From assembly GCA_029721515.1 (NCBI GenBank), contig CM056563.1:21910954-21974953 (forward strand): a stretch of DNA of 64,000 nucleotides, written 5' to 3'. Below, piece by piece: positions 13,486-24,432 of the stretch; positions within the stretch are counted from its first letter, which is position 1, and each line of letters opens with the position of its first letter. This DNA is from Synanceia verrucosa (Eukaryota; Chordata; Actinopteri; Perciformes; Synanceiidae). Under the pieces are notes generated by a model. The model was not told the DNA's origin, did no database searches, and worked only from the letters and a program-made list of their open reading frames with translations. The translations under genes and the position numbers were made by a program.

Positions 13486-13726
13486 TTAACTCGTTGAGTG
13501 CCAGCCGTTTTATAAAACAGAAAGTGTCTTGTGCCACCATTTTTGCCCATTTTGAGTCATATTTCTAGACCCACAGAATATTTTGTACTATGACTCTGAA
13601 AACACTGAATAGCGCAAATGAAAGAAGAGACTCTCTATTTCATCATGAAAAAAAGTTTGTTTGTTTTTACCTTGTTCCATTCTTGTTTTGTCAGAGGTAG
13701 AGTAGAGGACACTATCACCAAAATCA
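13486..13726 (-). mobile_element. TTAA miniature element, copy 7 (truncated half)
   Basis: It begins TTAACTCGTTGAGTGCCAGC and continues through the family's reverse-orientation blocks as far as ACTATCACCAAAATCA. It stops before the conserved centre, and the sequence beyond about 13726 is unrelated. Confidence 0.85.
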
Positions 13727-16036
13727 AATTCCATTACGTTTTTTATCATTTTAAACTGTTATTACACTCTTATAGCAGGCAGTGAATTGTAAATAATTGC
13801 CAGATATTGTAATTTCCAACTCTTCTGGACATGCAAAAAAGGTCCAGACAGAAGTTTGGAGGCTCAAGTGTTAAAGTAAATACATGAGCCACAATCTGAT
13901 ACAAAAATACATGTTAATTTCATTAATTTTCTATCAGCACCCTGTTATTTCACACCCAGTGCAGAAGCACAAGGACACTGCAGTTGACAGCTAAGATCTT
14001 TGTTTCACAGGCATATAGTCTTCATCAACGTAGCTCTGTCTCTGACTCTTTATTGATTTCTTGAAAGGTATCAGTTGAACTTCCTCCGGGCACATACAGA
14101 TACGGATGAAGCGTACAGTTAGAAGCACATACAGTCTTCTTTACACTGAATTTCATCTTTTACTCATAAATTACAGGCATGTTTGAGGACACATCCATCC
14201 CTCAAATCATTTATTGCATTATTACGCAGGATATTCCTCAGCACAATCAGTCCATACTGCCTTCTTTGAGTGTGAAGAAAGCCTTTCTTACTCCTTGTGA
14301 AAAGCCTGTTGTAACTGTTCCCACTTTGCTGACTGTCCAGTTCACACTTCAATGCAGAGCAGAATCCCACTGAGCCTCAATAGATGAGAAAAATCACTCC
14401 TCCTGCTGAATGATTTGATCTGGTCACACACACTTTTCAACCAGAATTAATCGAAATGGCACCATCTTACCCTTTGCAAAATTATATTTTTATGATATAT
14501 AACAATGTGGTAGAGTGATACTCTCTGCCCATTAACTCTACTACTACACAGAATCAGAAACACACTGCATGTTTCTGAATATTTGCACGTTCTGTACAGT
14601 TCTTGCCTTTGTTTGTCTGCTATATTGCTCTATTTTTGTCTGTTTTTACCACATAATCCGAGTTTTTGCCCTCATATTTATCCTTTGGCATCTTCGGTTA
14701 TTATCTCTGCACTACGTTTGGATGGTTACATCTATATATGTTTATGCTTATATATTTATAAGTCACCCTTTTTTGTGCAAAATTACTCTGCAATAAACTT
14801 GATTGTTTGGAAATATGTATTTTCTTACTCTGTATTGTAATATTTCATGTTATTTTAAGGGGGTTATACTGTGCTTCATTTTCAGGTTCATGCTTGGTAT
14901 TTTTGGGTTGCTCCTAGAACATGTTTAGATGCTTTAATATTCAAAAAATCATATTAAAACCTCTCATTAAGTCGGCTGCTTACCAGAGTGAATTCCTGCT
15001 GAGGATGCTCACGCACAACAGGCATTAATCTTCATGCATGATCAATAGTCACTGACATTCTTCAGCACAATGTATGAGGCGCATTATCTTCCCACTAAAG
15101 TATCTGAATACTGGCACAGAGCTGGAGTAACATTTGGTGTGTTGGTCATCATGCATCAAACATTTCCTCTTCCAGGATGGGTGTTCGCACCAGGTTGGGG
15201 TGTGCTCCAGAGAACAGATAAGTTAAATCCTCATGGTGGTGGAGGCTCATCCTCTTTACTCAGAAATAGAAGCAACATTAGAAGCGCCAATTGGCTGATG
15301 AGAGTCCTCTGTGTATGGTAATGATGGCACTACATTGCTAATTGCTTGTTCAAGTAAGCCCAAAACACACTGGAGAAACTGTCCAAGAGTGATAAAAACA
15401 GGAAAGCAGCACCAATCACCAATCTGGCCCCGTCCACAGAGGCTCATAGCAGACCCACACTAAACTTGGGATCCTGATGTGAATATTAGATGCGAGCTGG
15501 ATGTGTGCAGACATTTTTATAGACTTGGAAGTCTGTTTTTACACTGAAGGCTTTAACCTTCTTTGTGCCACATCCACAAGTCATCACCATAAGAAATACT
15601 TTAAACTTCCAAAACAACTAAATATTTTTTTTATTTCTTTTCAGGACTCATGAAACTTAAATTATACGCTGATATACAGTATAAGAAGGATTACTGACAT
15701 ACTATTTAATGCTTAATACGTTTCAGCAGCTAACAGAGTCAGTAATGGACCAGTTTTCTCGTATGGATCACAAACAAAGGAGTGAAAAACAACATGGTGC
15801 TATTTTTGAGGACACACTGTTATGTGACTTGTCAAATTCAAAAAGAAAATATTTAATCTTACTGCGAATCCTCAACAACAATGAGATTCTATCCTACCCA
15901 TTTCCTTTTTTATACTTTACAATAACTTGATAGTTGATAAAGCGCCATCAGTAGGATCACCACTCTACATAACAAACACAGCCTTCATATATTATAAACT
16001 GGGAAATAACTGCCTGAATTTATTTCTGCTGTTTCT

Positions 16037-16431
16037 TTAACTCTTTTAGTGCCACTGACGTTTTTTCAACCTCAAAGTGTTTTTTCTAATGTTGGGGCTT
16101 CTGGGTGACGTAGTCAGGACATAAAGAGATTGTATAGGCCACAGAGGTCAAGGCAGGAAGTGGAGACGATCAAGATTCGAGAGTAAAAGGGACGGATTCT
16201 GGACAAAAATTGGTGGTTTTGGTGAAAGTGTCCTCTACTCTACCTCTGATAAAACAAGAACAGAACAATATAAACAAACTTTTTTTATAATTAAATAGAG
16301 AGTCTCTTTGTTCTTTTGAGCTATTCAGTGTTTTCAGAGACATAGTACAAAATATTCTGTCTAGAAATACGACTCAGAATGAGCAAATCACACTTTCGGT
16401 TCTATAAAATGTCTGACACTCAAAGAGTTAA
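16037..16431 (+). mobile_element. TTAA miniature element, copy 8 (both TTAA ends kept)
   Basis: It is bounded by TTAACTCTTTTAGTGCCACT at 16037 and GACACTCAAAGAGTTAA ending at 16431. About 40-50 bp are missing near the left (the GTCGCCGATTGCGG part). The CTTCTGGGTGACGTAGT segment is at 16098-16114. Confidence 0.88.
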
Positions 16432-19218
16432 AGCGATACATCAGGCTCATTTTCAAGTTCATACTTGTATTTTGTTTCTACTAGAACATTTTCATGTCAT
16501 TTAATGTTCAGAAAACACATTCTTCTCATACTGCTTTTCCGAATATACCTGTTTTCACCCTCCTCCCAAAAAAGCCTAAGTTACTATGAAAATCTGCTGA
16601 ACCTTGGCAAAAATAGATCTCAAACTGTGGGTGATCTGTTTTAATGCATGTCTAGAGCATCTATTTGTTTTCTGATTGAAGCAGCCCATGGGTTGTTGTA
16701 TCTTATATCACAGTTTTTGGGTTGGTAGGAGCTCTAGATGTTTCATAAGAACTGGAAAAAGCCTTTTATGACCCCCTTTAATTCCCAACACAGCGCCGTG
16801 GAATAAGAGGGGGTGTGTGCTGCTTCCTACATAAAAGAGCCCATAATTCTTTTCTTTTCTCCTTTGACTAACGTTTGACAATGTCAGACATTCACCAGGA
16901 TAATCACTACATCCCTGAATGAAAAAGAAAAAAGTAAAGTACCAACAGAAGACATTTACAAACCTACTCCTGGACAACGAGCTCAACTAACTTCCAAGAT
17001 TCAGCTGAAAAGTCGCACAAACACATTCTGTCTTGTTCAAGTGGACTAATCCTACTACCCATGACCTCCAGCGAACCATACAGTATTTTTAGTGGCAAAG
17101 CCTCAAGGCAAGCCTGAGTGAAGCCACACTATATTTTCACTTCATGGCTTCAAGGTTCTTTAATTCGCAGCACAAAACTCAGTAGAAGTTTCCTTCGTCT
17201 TGCTTTCTTTCCTCCAGAGCAACAGAAAAGCAATCACAAACACAGACACACAATCCAAAGATCACTAAACAACAAATTTCCATAGTCAACACAAGCTTCC
17301 AGCATCATAACACAGAGGCATCATTGGATTGTTGTGAAGCGATGTAAGCACTCACAAGATGCCTCTGGGTTACATTCCCCACACTCTATCATATCCATCA
17401 AAATGAGGAGCAGGTGTTCCTGCGACAGGCCCGAATTTATGAATCACATTTTATGAGATTACTGGTCTCATTCAACTACACCAATGTCAAATGGTTGCAA
17501 ACATCTGTAACTGATCATAATTTCACTTCCATTAAGTTCACATTAGCCGGAGCATCACAGACAGAGGAGAGATATGCAGTATAATGCATCATTTAGAAGC
17601 AAACAAACAGACGTGGGCTGAATGAATTTTTATATCAGTGTCTGGTAAAAAAAAGTCTCAACTTGTGATGGTTATTAACCATTTAGCCGTCAACTTTGAC
17701 AACAGAAAATGTGATTCTTTCACTCTGAGGTGGACGCTCTACAGCACAATGGTAGATAATGTTGGTTTGTTTGGATCTTGGGCCCTAAAACACACAAGCA
17801 CACTTATTATTATTCATGTAAGCATGTCATCCTCCTGTCTAATGAGCCTTTCACTGTGAGTGTAATGAAACAGCTTGCATTAACACCGGCAAAATGAGCA
17901 GCCGAGAGCTCCCATGTCAATGCAGCAAGATGAAAGCAGATGCTCCGCAACCCAAACACCAGCGTAACAGACCTTCAGCAAAACAGAGGGGACTTTGAGT
18001 CATCAGCTCATTGACTCCATTAGGAAACTCTTGAGTTATCATTGGTCAAACATTATTATAGCAGGAAAACACCTAACTGAGCCATAACCCGCTGACCAAG
18101 AATGAACTCTCAGATTTATTTCTTTTTCTCCCACAAACACAGCGATGATAAACACGCTAATACACCTGGAGTCAAAGTGAATGTCAGCGATCACACACAT
18201 CATGAAAGCTGGTGCAAACACACTCCTGTCAAGCAACCGGCTGCAAAGCAAAGACAAAAGGTTTTTCAGGAAATACAGCGCTTATTATCCGTCAGATTAT
18301 ATGCAGTTTGGTCCAGTAATTGATGGGTTGGGTGTTGTGTTGAGAATGCTGGCATCAAAACAGAGTAACAGGGAAAATAATAAAAAAAAAGACATAACTG
18401 GTTCTCCTTTTAAATACTTCCATCTTAAAAATGATATGATAGCAGTCCTCCCATAAAAATATACTCCTATAAAATAAATTTTTCCTTTTATTTTACAGTA
18501 TCTGTGTAGTGTGATTGACTATGACAGAGAAACTAAACTAAGGGATAATGACCTGAATAATTTATCAGAATATAAGCTCGAACAAGAGGATTTTCTCACA
18601 GTGTGTTGTGTATTTTATTGCTCACAAGTGGTCACAGAAACCAGCCTGAAGCACACAGTAGCAAAACACTCTTGTAACAATTAAGAGTTATAGACATCAA
18701 ACAACTTAAAATCTGAATTTTTAAAATGTTTAAAACAGTGAAACAATTTCAGTTCTAGACTTGAGCTAACCTCATATGACAGACCTGATCAATTTATAAT
18801 AATTCGTCCCCAAAGGAATCATTTCTTTAAACTGCATATGCATTACTAAACTTTCCAAAACTAACGTTTCAGGAATTTTTCATTGGATTTTTCAGGAAGT
18901 AATCATTCATGTTTCTATATGCTGATTAAAAAAAACTGTAGATATTTTATTATTTTTTTTTTTTTTTTAAATCAGAGCCAGTTCAGCTCATAATAATGAC
19001 TGTATGAAAGTACAAGGTTGAAGGCTTGAATTACAACTCAGTTATACATTAAGTTTGACTCTCTGTTAGTGATTATCAATCAGTCTCACTTTATTCTATT
19101 GAGAGGAAATAAGGAAATAATAAAGATCGGTGATTTTGTAGACTTCAACTAAAGCGCATTCAGTAACATAGAAACACATAGATATTATGTGTGCATATTT
19201 TTACAATAAATAAAGGTA

Positions 19219-19224
19219 ACTCAC
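19219..19224 (-). other. hs3st4: Splice donor of hs3st4 exon 1
   Basis: On the minus strand the exon ends TGGTACCG and is followed directly by GTGAGT, a strong vertebrate donor. The cut leaves two bases (CG) of the Arg codon of the WYR motif in exon 1, so the intron is phase 2. Reading through the donor meets a stop at once (TGA at 19221-19223), which confirms the exon end. HS3ST genes of this subgroup are known to break their coding region near this motif. Confidence 0.85.
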
Positions 19225-19820
19225 CGGTACCAGTCCAGCCCCTTCTCGTAGTTCCTGTCAAAGAAATGTGGCTCATTCCCGACGGCTCTGACATCCGGGT
19301 GCACCCTGAGAGCCTCCAGCAGGGCTCTGGTCCCCCCTTTCTTCACCCCGATGATGATGGCTTGGGGAAGTTTCTTCTCTCCGTAATCCATGGTGCAGTT
19401 CACCCTGAGTTCGCTGTCCGTGGTGCTGAAGTCCTGGTGCTCCCTCTCCAGCGCGGTGGGGCGATACGCCGCAGCCGATTTAGTAGGAGACGCCTGAGTC
19501 CTAATCCACTCCACGGTCCTTTGTTTGGCCTCGGCATGATCCCTCACGGTGGAAACGGCGGTGGTTCTCTCCGCCTCGGTGAATTCGGTAAAGCCCTGGG
19601 AAGCGGAGTAAAGTTTCTCTCTCAATGTCACAAAAGTTGTCTCGTCAGTCACCAGCCTCCCCTGATACGCATAGTTCTCCTGCAGCGGGAACTGCAGCGA
19701 GTTGTAGCAGCTCATCAAGCTATAGAACAAGTAGGTGACAGAGAGGGAGAGGGTGAACATGAATAAGATTTTCCGGGGCACTTTAGAGGTGAAAACCGAA
19801 GTGCTGGACCAAAATGCCAT
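19225..19820 (-). CDS. hs3st4: HS3ST4-like heparan sulfate glucosamine 3-O-sulfotransferase, coding exon 1 (partial gene)
   Basis: The product is a Golgi type II membrane enzyme that transfers sulfate from PAPS to the 3-OH of glucosamine in heparan sulfate. Seen here: 198 codons plus two bases of the next. From the ATG at 19820 there is a short cytosolic tail, a membrane anchor at about residues 18-37 (ILFMFTLSLSVTYLFYSL), a low-complexity stem to about residue 140 with an NCT sequon at 141-143, then the start of the sulfotransferase domain. GVKKGGTR at 158-165 is the 5'-phosphosulfate loop, and EPHFFD at 183-188 contains Glu183, matching the catalytic base of the family. The anchor (TLSLSVTYL, then SLQFPL) and DYGEKKLPQ fit HS3ST4 better than HS3ST2 or HS3ST3. 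The ATG has G at -3 and +4, and an in-frame TGA lies at 19905-19907 with no ATG between. The remaining domain, including the 3'-phosphate-binding region, must lie in an exon outside the window. Family assignment is firm; the paralogue is likely. Confidence 0.86.
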
Positions 19821-20760
19821 CTCTGATAGCAGTGATCCTCTCAAAGAAGTGGCCAGACATGTTTCCACCCCGAGTCTTGCATGGACAAAAATCAACAGCA
19901 ATAATCAGTCACTATCAGCCGCTGCTCCAGCTTAAAAAAAGCATGAAGCTGGACCAAGCCAACCTAATCCAAGCAAATCGCATATTTATAAGGGTATAGC
20001 GGGGAAATGGATCGTTGAAATTCCGGAAGAATATCGCGTCCTTTTTCTTTTTTCTTGCGTATCGATTTTTTATTCCAAGGCTGACAGACAATGTCACAAT
20101 TTATTGGACTGAACTTGCAGATTTGAGAGGCTGGAGGTCTGGCGTCCTTCCAAATGAGCAGCCTGGCTTGAACTGGATGCAATATGATGGATCAAATCCT
20201 GGCATTTTACAACAAGAGGGGAAAAGGACAAAAAGAAAATGAAGATAAGAGTGTTTAAAGTGGGCTTCTTCTCATCAGCCGCTCAACCCGAAGTCCAGTC
20301 CAGCCTGCGATACATGAGTGGATCACATCCATCCAGGCAACCCAACATCCATTGTGTCTGTCCAACAAGAGGCGAATCCTCACTCTGCGCTCTTACTTTG
20401 TAATGCAGAAAGTCCGCAGCATTTGCACAAAAGCGTCCACTCTTGTCCGTGACCACCACCCTGCTGCCTGCGCCTTCTCAGATTGGAAACATCCAGCGAT
20501 GTGCGCATCGGCTGACTGAGCTCATCTGCGCTGAAGCACCGGAGCCACACAGCACAACTAGTGTGTACACCCACTTTTTCCTCCATCCATGCACAAGTAG
20601 GGCTATAAACGACACATTTCCTCATCTGAAACAGTGGCGTGGAAATCTGCTGCCCCTCATTCACGTGACTGCTGCTCCAGAGTTGGGAAATACGGTGCGG
20701 GGATACGTGACAGCTTATTCTATTGTGAGTTGTTTCATAAAGTTGACTTTATGACTCCTT
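19821..20760 (-). promoter_or_regulatory. hs3st4: Probable 5' UTR and promoter region of hs3st4
   Basis: This stretch lies immediately upstream of the hs3st4 start codon. It is richer in CpG and GC than the flanks, especially 20280-20700, and no dispersed repeat was recognised in it. A palindromic E-box-like TCACGTGA sits at 20661-20668. The transcription start cannot be placed from sequence alone, and short ORFs here on both strands show no protein likeness. The promoter role is inferred from position and composition. Confidence 0.45.
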
Positions 20761-23102
20761 TTCAGGGAGACTATTTTGACAGAGAATAGATTTTACAGAA
20801 AGCTCATGTCTGCACCCTGCTGGTTTTCTGTGGAGCAAAACATTTCCAAAAAAAGACAAAAATAAGTTTATTCTGATAAATATAAGAGCAGATTACATGA
20901 ATCAAGATGATGAGTCACGTGGGGTGTATATATTTCAAAATGCAATAGAGCACATGTAGAAAATATTCCTACATTATGCAGAGGAGGGAGACTGCTTAGG
21001 CGTATTATACACTGAATTTATTATACATGGGTGCAGACTATAATTACTGATTAGAATATTCACTACTTATACACTTTGTTGCCACAATATGAGGATTTAA
21101 AATTGCATGCCTCTGATATGTCTCCCTGTATTAGAGAATCTCCCTCATTCATTACACACCAGCCGAGCCAGCATCACACTGAGCTCTGGCTCTCTAATAA
21201 TTTGCAATACTTACCTTTCAAAACCACTGACGTCTTTCATCACCACTGTTATATTTGAAGTTAAGAAATATATATGTGTATGGTTCCTTGGTCAAATTTG
21301 TTTCTTCTAAATGTCTGCAGCCGGCTCTATGTGCAAACCAGGAGTGACACGGCTATTTCATTATAGAGGGTTGCAGTGTTGTTAAAGGACAACTTGTCAG
21401 CCAGTGCATTTCAACAGAAACACAAAATCTATGCCATCCAATGAGAGCTACCAGTGCAGAGAGAAAGTACAGCATCAAGATTTTTTCACACAATGGAGAT
21501 AGAGATATTGCAGGTGCTGTCTAAAGTGGCTATCAATATTTTTTTTATAATATGATACAATATAAAAGGCTCCCCTCGGCCTATATTTAGATATTTATTT
21601 CAGCTCATTGTTTTGCCATCCAGACTGCAACTTTATATTATTATACTACTACAAACTGCAAAGAGAGGAGCATTTAGCAGCTGAAGAGACAGACATTTCC
21701 CTCAGGACTTGGTAGGGACCAAAAGTAGACCAAAAGGCAAAACTTGACTTTGAATGAATGACAGTGTTGCTCAGTAACAGCTGGATATGTACAACAAGTT
21801 TGTCCATTTCAACTGAAAGGATCAGTGCAACATGTTGCAGGGTATATTGATTTTATTTTTAAATAATAATAATCATTGTCAGTTCTGATTTGATTCCCAG
21901 TGTTATGTCTCAGCCAAATCAAAATATCATGTTATTGGCAAATTCAACTTGCACATAAGCGACAGGTGATTGGGTGAGGGGGAGGAAAACATGGACAAGT
22001 GTTTGGAGCACAATGGTTCCTGGCAGTCAAGAGAGCGTAGGAGAGCTCTGTGGGTTTGTTGAAATTGTTGTATTCATAAATTGCCACTCAGAGGAGCAGA
22101 GAGCTCTCTAACAGCAAACTGTAAACTCTCACTGTCATCAGACTTCCTACCCGACTTAAGAGTCACCCTGTCGGAGGTTTTCTGAGCATGCTCAGACGCT
22201 CTGGCTGTGGAGCAGTTGCAGCAGAACGTGTCAGCGTTAAAAACTCAAGTGAAGTGTCGTTAAGATGGCCGCCGCTACTCGGCGCTTATGATAAATTATT
22301 ATCACAGCACAAGAGAAAATATATTGACTCGTTTTATCTTCCCATTGTTGTGTGTGTTATCTGAGCCATTCATAAATCGCTCAGACTTTGTCAGTCCCTG
22401 CAGAAGCTGAGTGCTCAGATTGTGACTATTTGCATTTACAAACAAGCAGTCACTGTGGAAAATTTGAGTTTATTGAAGTTGAGTTTAAGTCCTGGCAGCT
22501 GCTTTGTGAAGAATAGAATTTACTGCTTGTGCCAGTATCAAATCAAATGAACTTCATATACTTCACACACAGACAACAGGATTCAAATGAAGCTGAATGT
22601 CTGAAAACATTGTCTCAGCAAACACTACACAAGCTAAGCACAGCTAGCACACACTCAGCGTTCATCACGATGAACCCTGGTTATGCTTCACATTAACATT
22701 CACCTCGTGTCTAGATTGTATTCAGATATGAATTATTATATTACATTTATACCTGGAATTAAAAATGTGTCTTAGCTACACAATGTGTCTGCAGTTCCAC
22801 TGCAATTATGATTTTCCATCCTGACAATATCCACTCACAGTTAAGGCAGAATTATTCATCTAATTCATTATGAATATGGTCTCACAGGCTTTAGAGGAGG
22901 CTGCAGCACTGAGTCTACTTTATGCTGCTGTGTGTGTGTGCGTGTGTGTGTGTTTATTATACCCACGGCACATCTGCTCTGCTGTGTTTTAGCGCACTCA
23001 GTGCCACTGTTTGTACTCTGTTGGACTTTCAGTGGAGCTGTAGCTGAATAAACAATATTAAAACCACTTATTTGTTCTATGGATATAATAGCTATCTCAC
23101 AC
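20761..23102. other. Upstream flank without recognised genes
   Basis: AT-rich intergenic sequence upstream of hs3st4. A GTG/CGTG microsatellite lies at 22928-22953. The 22140-22280 part is somewhat GC-richer and contains AAGATGGCCGCC (22264-22275), which resembles a YY1-type site, but there is no supporting context. Nothing else was identified. Confidence 0.5.
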
Positions 23103-23167
23103 TGTATATCCAGTGGCGTGTCCAGACAGGGGTGGCCCAAGTGGAGCACTAAGCCATGCAGGGATGG

Positions 23168-23796
23168 CAAGCAGGATTAGATGATATGTCTGGGTTTGGC
23201 GGTTGCCAGGAGAATGATACTTGTCGGACTGCATTGTGCCAAGTGTAAAGTTTGGTGGAGGGGGGATTATGGTGTGGGGTTGTTTTTCAGGAGCTGGGCT
23301 TGGCCCCTTAGTTCCAGTGAAAGGAACTCTGAATGCTTCAGCATACCAAGACATTTTGGACAATTCCATGCTCCCAACTTTGTGGGAACAGTTTGGAGCT
23401 GGCCCCTTCCTCTGCCAACATGACTGTTCACCAGTGCACAAAGCAAGGTCCATAAAGACATGGATGACAGAGTCTGGTGTGGATGAACTTGACTGGCCTG
23501 CACAGAGTCCTGACCTCAACACGATATAACACCTTTGGGATGAATTAGAGCAGAGACTGAGAGCCAGGCCTTCTCGTCCAACATCAGTGTGTGACCTCAC
23601 AAGTAAAAGAATGGTCAAAAATTCCCATAAACACACTCCTAAACCTTGTGGACAGCCTACCCAGAAGAGCTGAAGCTGTTACAGCTGCAAAGGGTGGACT
23701 GACGTCATATTGAACCCTATGGATTAGGAATGGGATGTCACTTAAGTTTATATGCGGGTCAAGGCAGGTGAGCGAATACTTTTGGCAATGTAGTGT
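23168..23796 (+). pseudogene. Tc1/mariner transposase C-terminal remnant with one inverted-repeat end
   Basis: The frame from 23221 reads VKFGGGGIMVWGCFS, then FLCQHDCSPVHK and DWPAQSPDLNTI, the hallmark order of a Tc1-family DDE transposase C-terminal half (second catalytic Asp in QHD). The reading stops at TAA 23527-23529 exactly where the family has the catalytic Glu before HLW; HLWDELEQRL follows in the same frame to about 23670. The element ends with GAATACTTTTGGCAATGTAG (23774-23793), typical of a fish Tc1 terminal repeat. The N-terminal DNA-binding half and the left end are missing. It lies inside the hAT-like element. Confidence 0.85.
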
Positions 23797-24107
23797 GTGT
23801 CAGTCACTGCATTTGGGTGCACATGCACCTCAACATAGCATGATTAATTTGACTACTAAAATTACAATCTCAAATGTTAGCATAAATTGAAAGATAATAG
23901 ACTTTGTAATCATCACAAAACAGAATGGCACAATACAAGTGCAACACAAAGCCTTAATCTTTTATTTATTTTGAAAGATGCAAAAAAATGTATCATATTA
24001 TATAGTGCCAACCAAATTAAACTTAAAAAAAAAAAACAAACTTCTGTGTACATAAGTGTGTGTGAGTGTGTGTGTGTATGTTTGTATGTATATGTGTGTA
24101 TGTATGT

Positions 24108-24330
24108 GCAGTTGTGGTGAAAAGTTTACATACACTTGTAAAGAACATCATGTCATGGCTCTCTTGAGTTTCCAGTTATTTCTACAACTGATTTTTCTCT
24201 GATAGAGTGATTGGAACAGATACTTCTTTGTCACAAAAAAAATTCATGAAGTTTGGTTCTTGTATGACTTTTTTATGGGTCAACTGAAAATGTGACCAAA
24301 TGTGCTGGGTCAAAAATATAAATACAGCAG
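24108..24330 (+). mobile_element. Second Tc1-type fragment: terminal inverted repeat region
   Basis: It starts CAGTTGTGGTGAAAAGTTTA and contains two related short motifs about 200 bp apart (AAAAGTTTACATACAC and CAAAAATATAAATACAGCA). This arrangement resembles the outer and inner direct repeats within a Tc1-type terminal repeat. The text between, such as GATAGAGTGATTGGAACAGA, matches what I know of a common fish Tc1 family. There is no transposase part. It is nested in the hAT-like element. Confidence 0.65.
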
Positions 24331-24432
24331 TGTGTGTGTGTGTGTGTCCATCATGCAGGGTGGCATCTGGGGTGGCCAATCAGATTTCAGGAGTGGCACA
24401 TGCCACCCCCTAGACACGCTCCTGTGTATATC

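Larger units (their letters stand above)
1..19218 (-). other. hs3st4: hs3st4 intron 1 (5' part only)
   Basis: No sulfotransferase exon 2 was found to the left of the donor on the minus strand; that exon should encode roughly 250 residues without interruption and no such frame exists. The whole left third of the window is therefore intron, at least 19 kb. It is AT-rich and holds eight copies of a TTAA-flanked miniature element, one SINE and a 20-bp tandem repeat, listed separately. Between these (for example 1100-1600, 3700-6800, 8000-9900, 14000-16000 and 16500-19200) I see no supported feature apart from A/T homopolymer runs. Human HS3ST4 is known to have a very long intron here. Confidence 0.7.
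23111..24424. mobile_element. hAT-like non-autonomous element with 8-bp target duplication
   Basis: The left end CAGTGGCGTGTCCAG (23111) and the reverse complement of the right end, CAGGAGCGTGTCTAG (ending 24424), match at 12 of 15 bases. TGTATATC flanks both sides (23103-23110 and 24425-24432). An 8-bp duplication with CAG-type ends is characteristic of the hAT superfamily. The interior holds two Tc1-type remnants and TG/TATG microsatellites at 24056-24108 and 24330-24347; no hAT transposase is visible. The superfamily call is inference from the ends. Confidence 0.75.

Noticed and set aside
19191..19766. 191-residue open frame on the plus strand
   Set aside because: It is antisense to the hs3st4 exon; the minus-strand frame has clear sulfotransferase motifs, a start and a donor.
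23097..23636. 179-residue open frame on the minus strand
   Set aside because: It overlaps the Tc1 transposase remnant in antisense and the hAT-like element end; no protein likeness.
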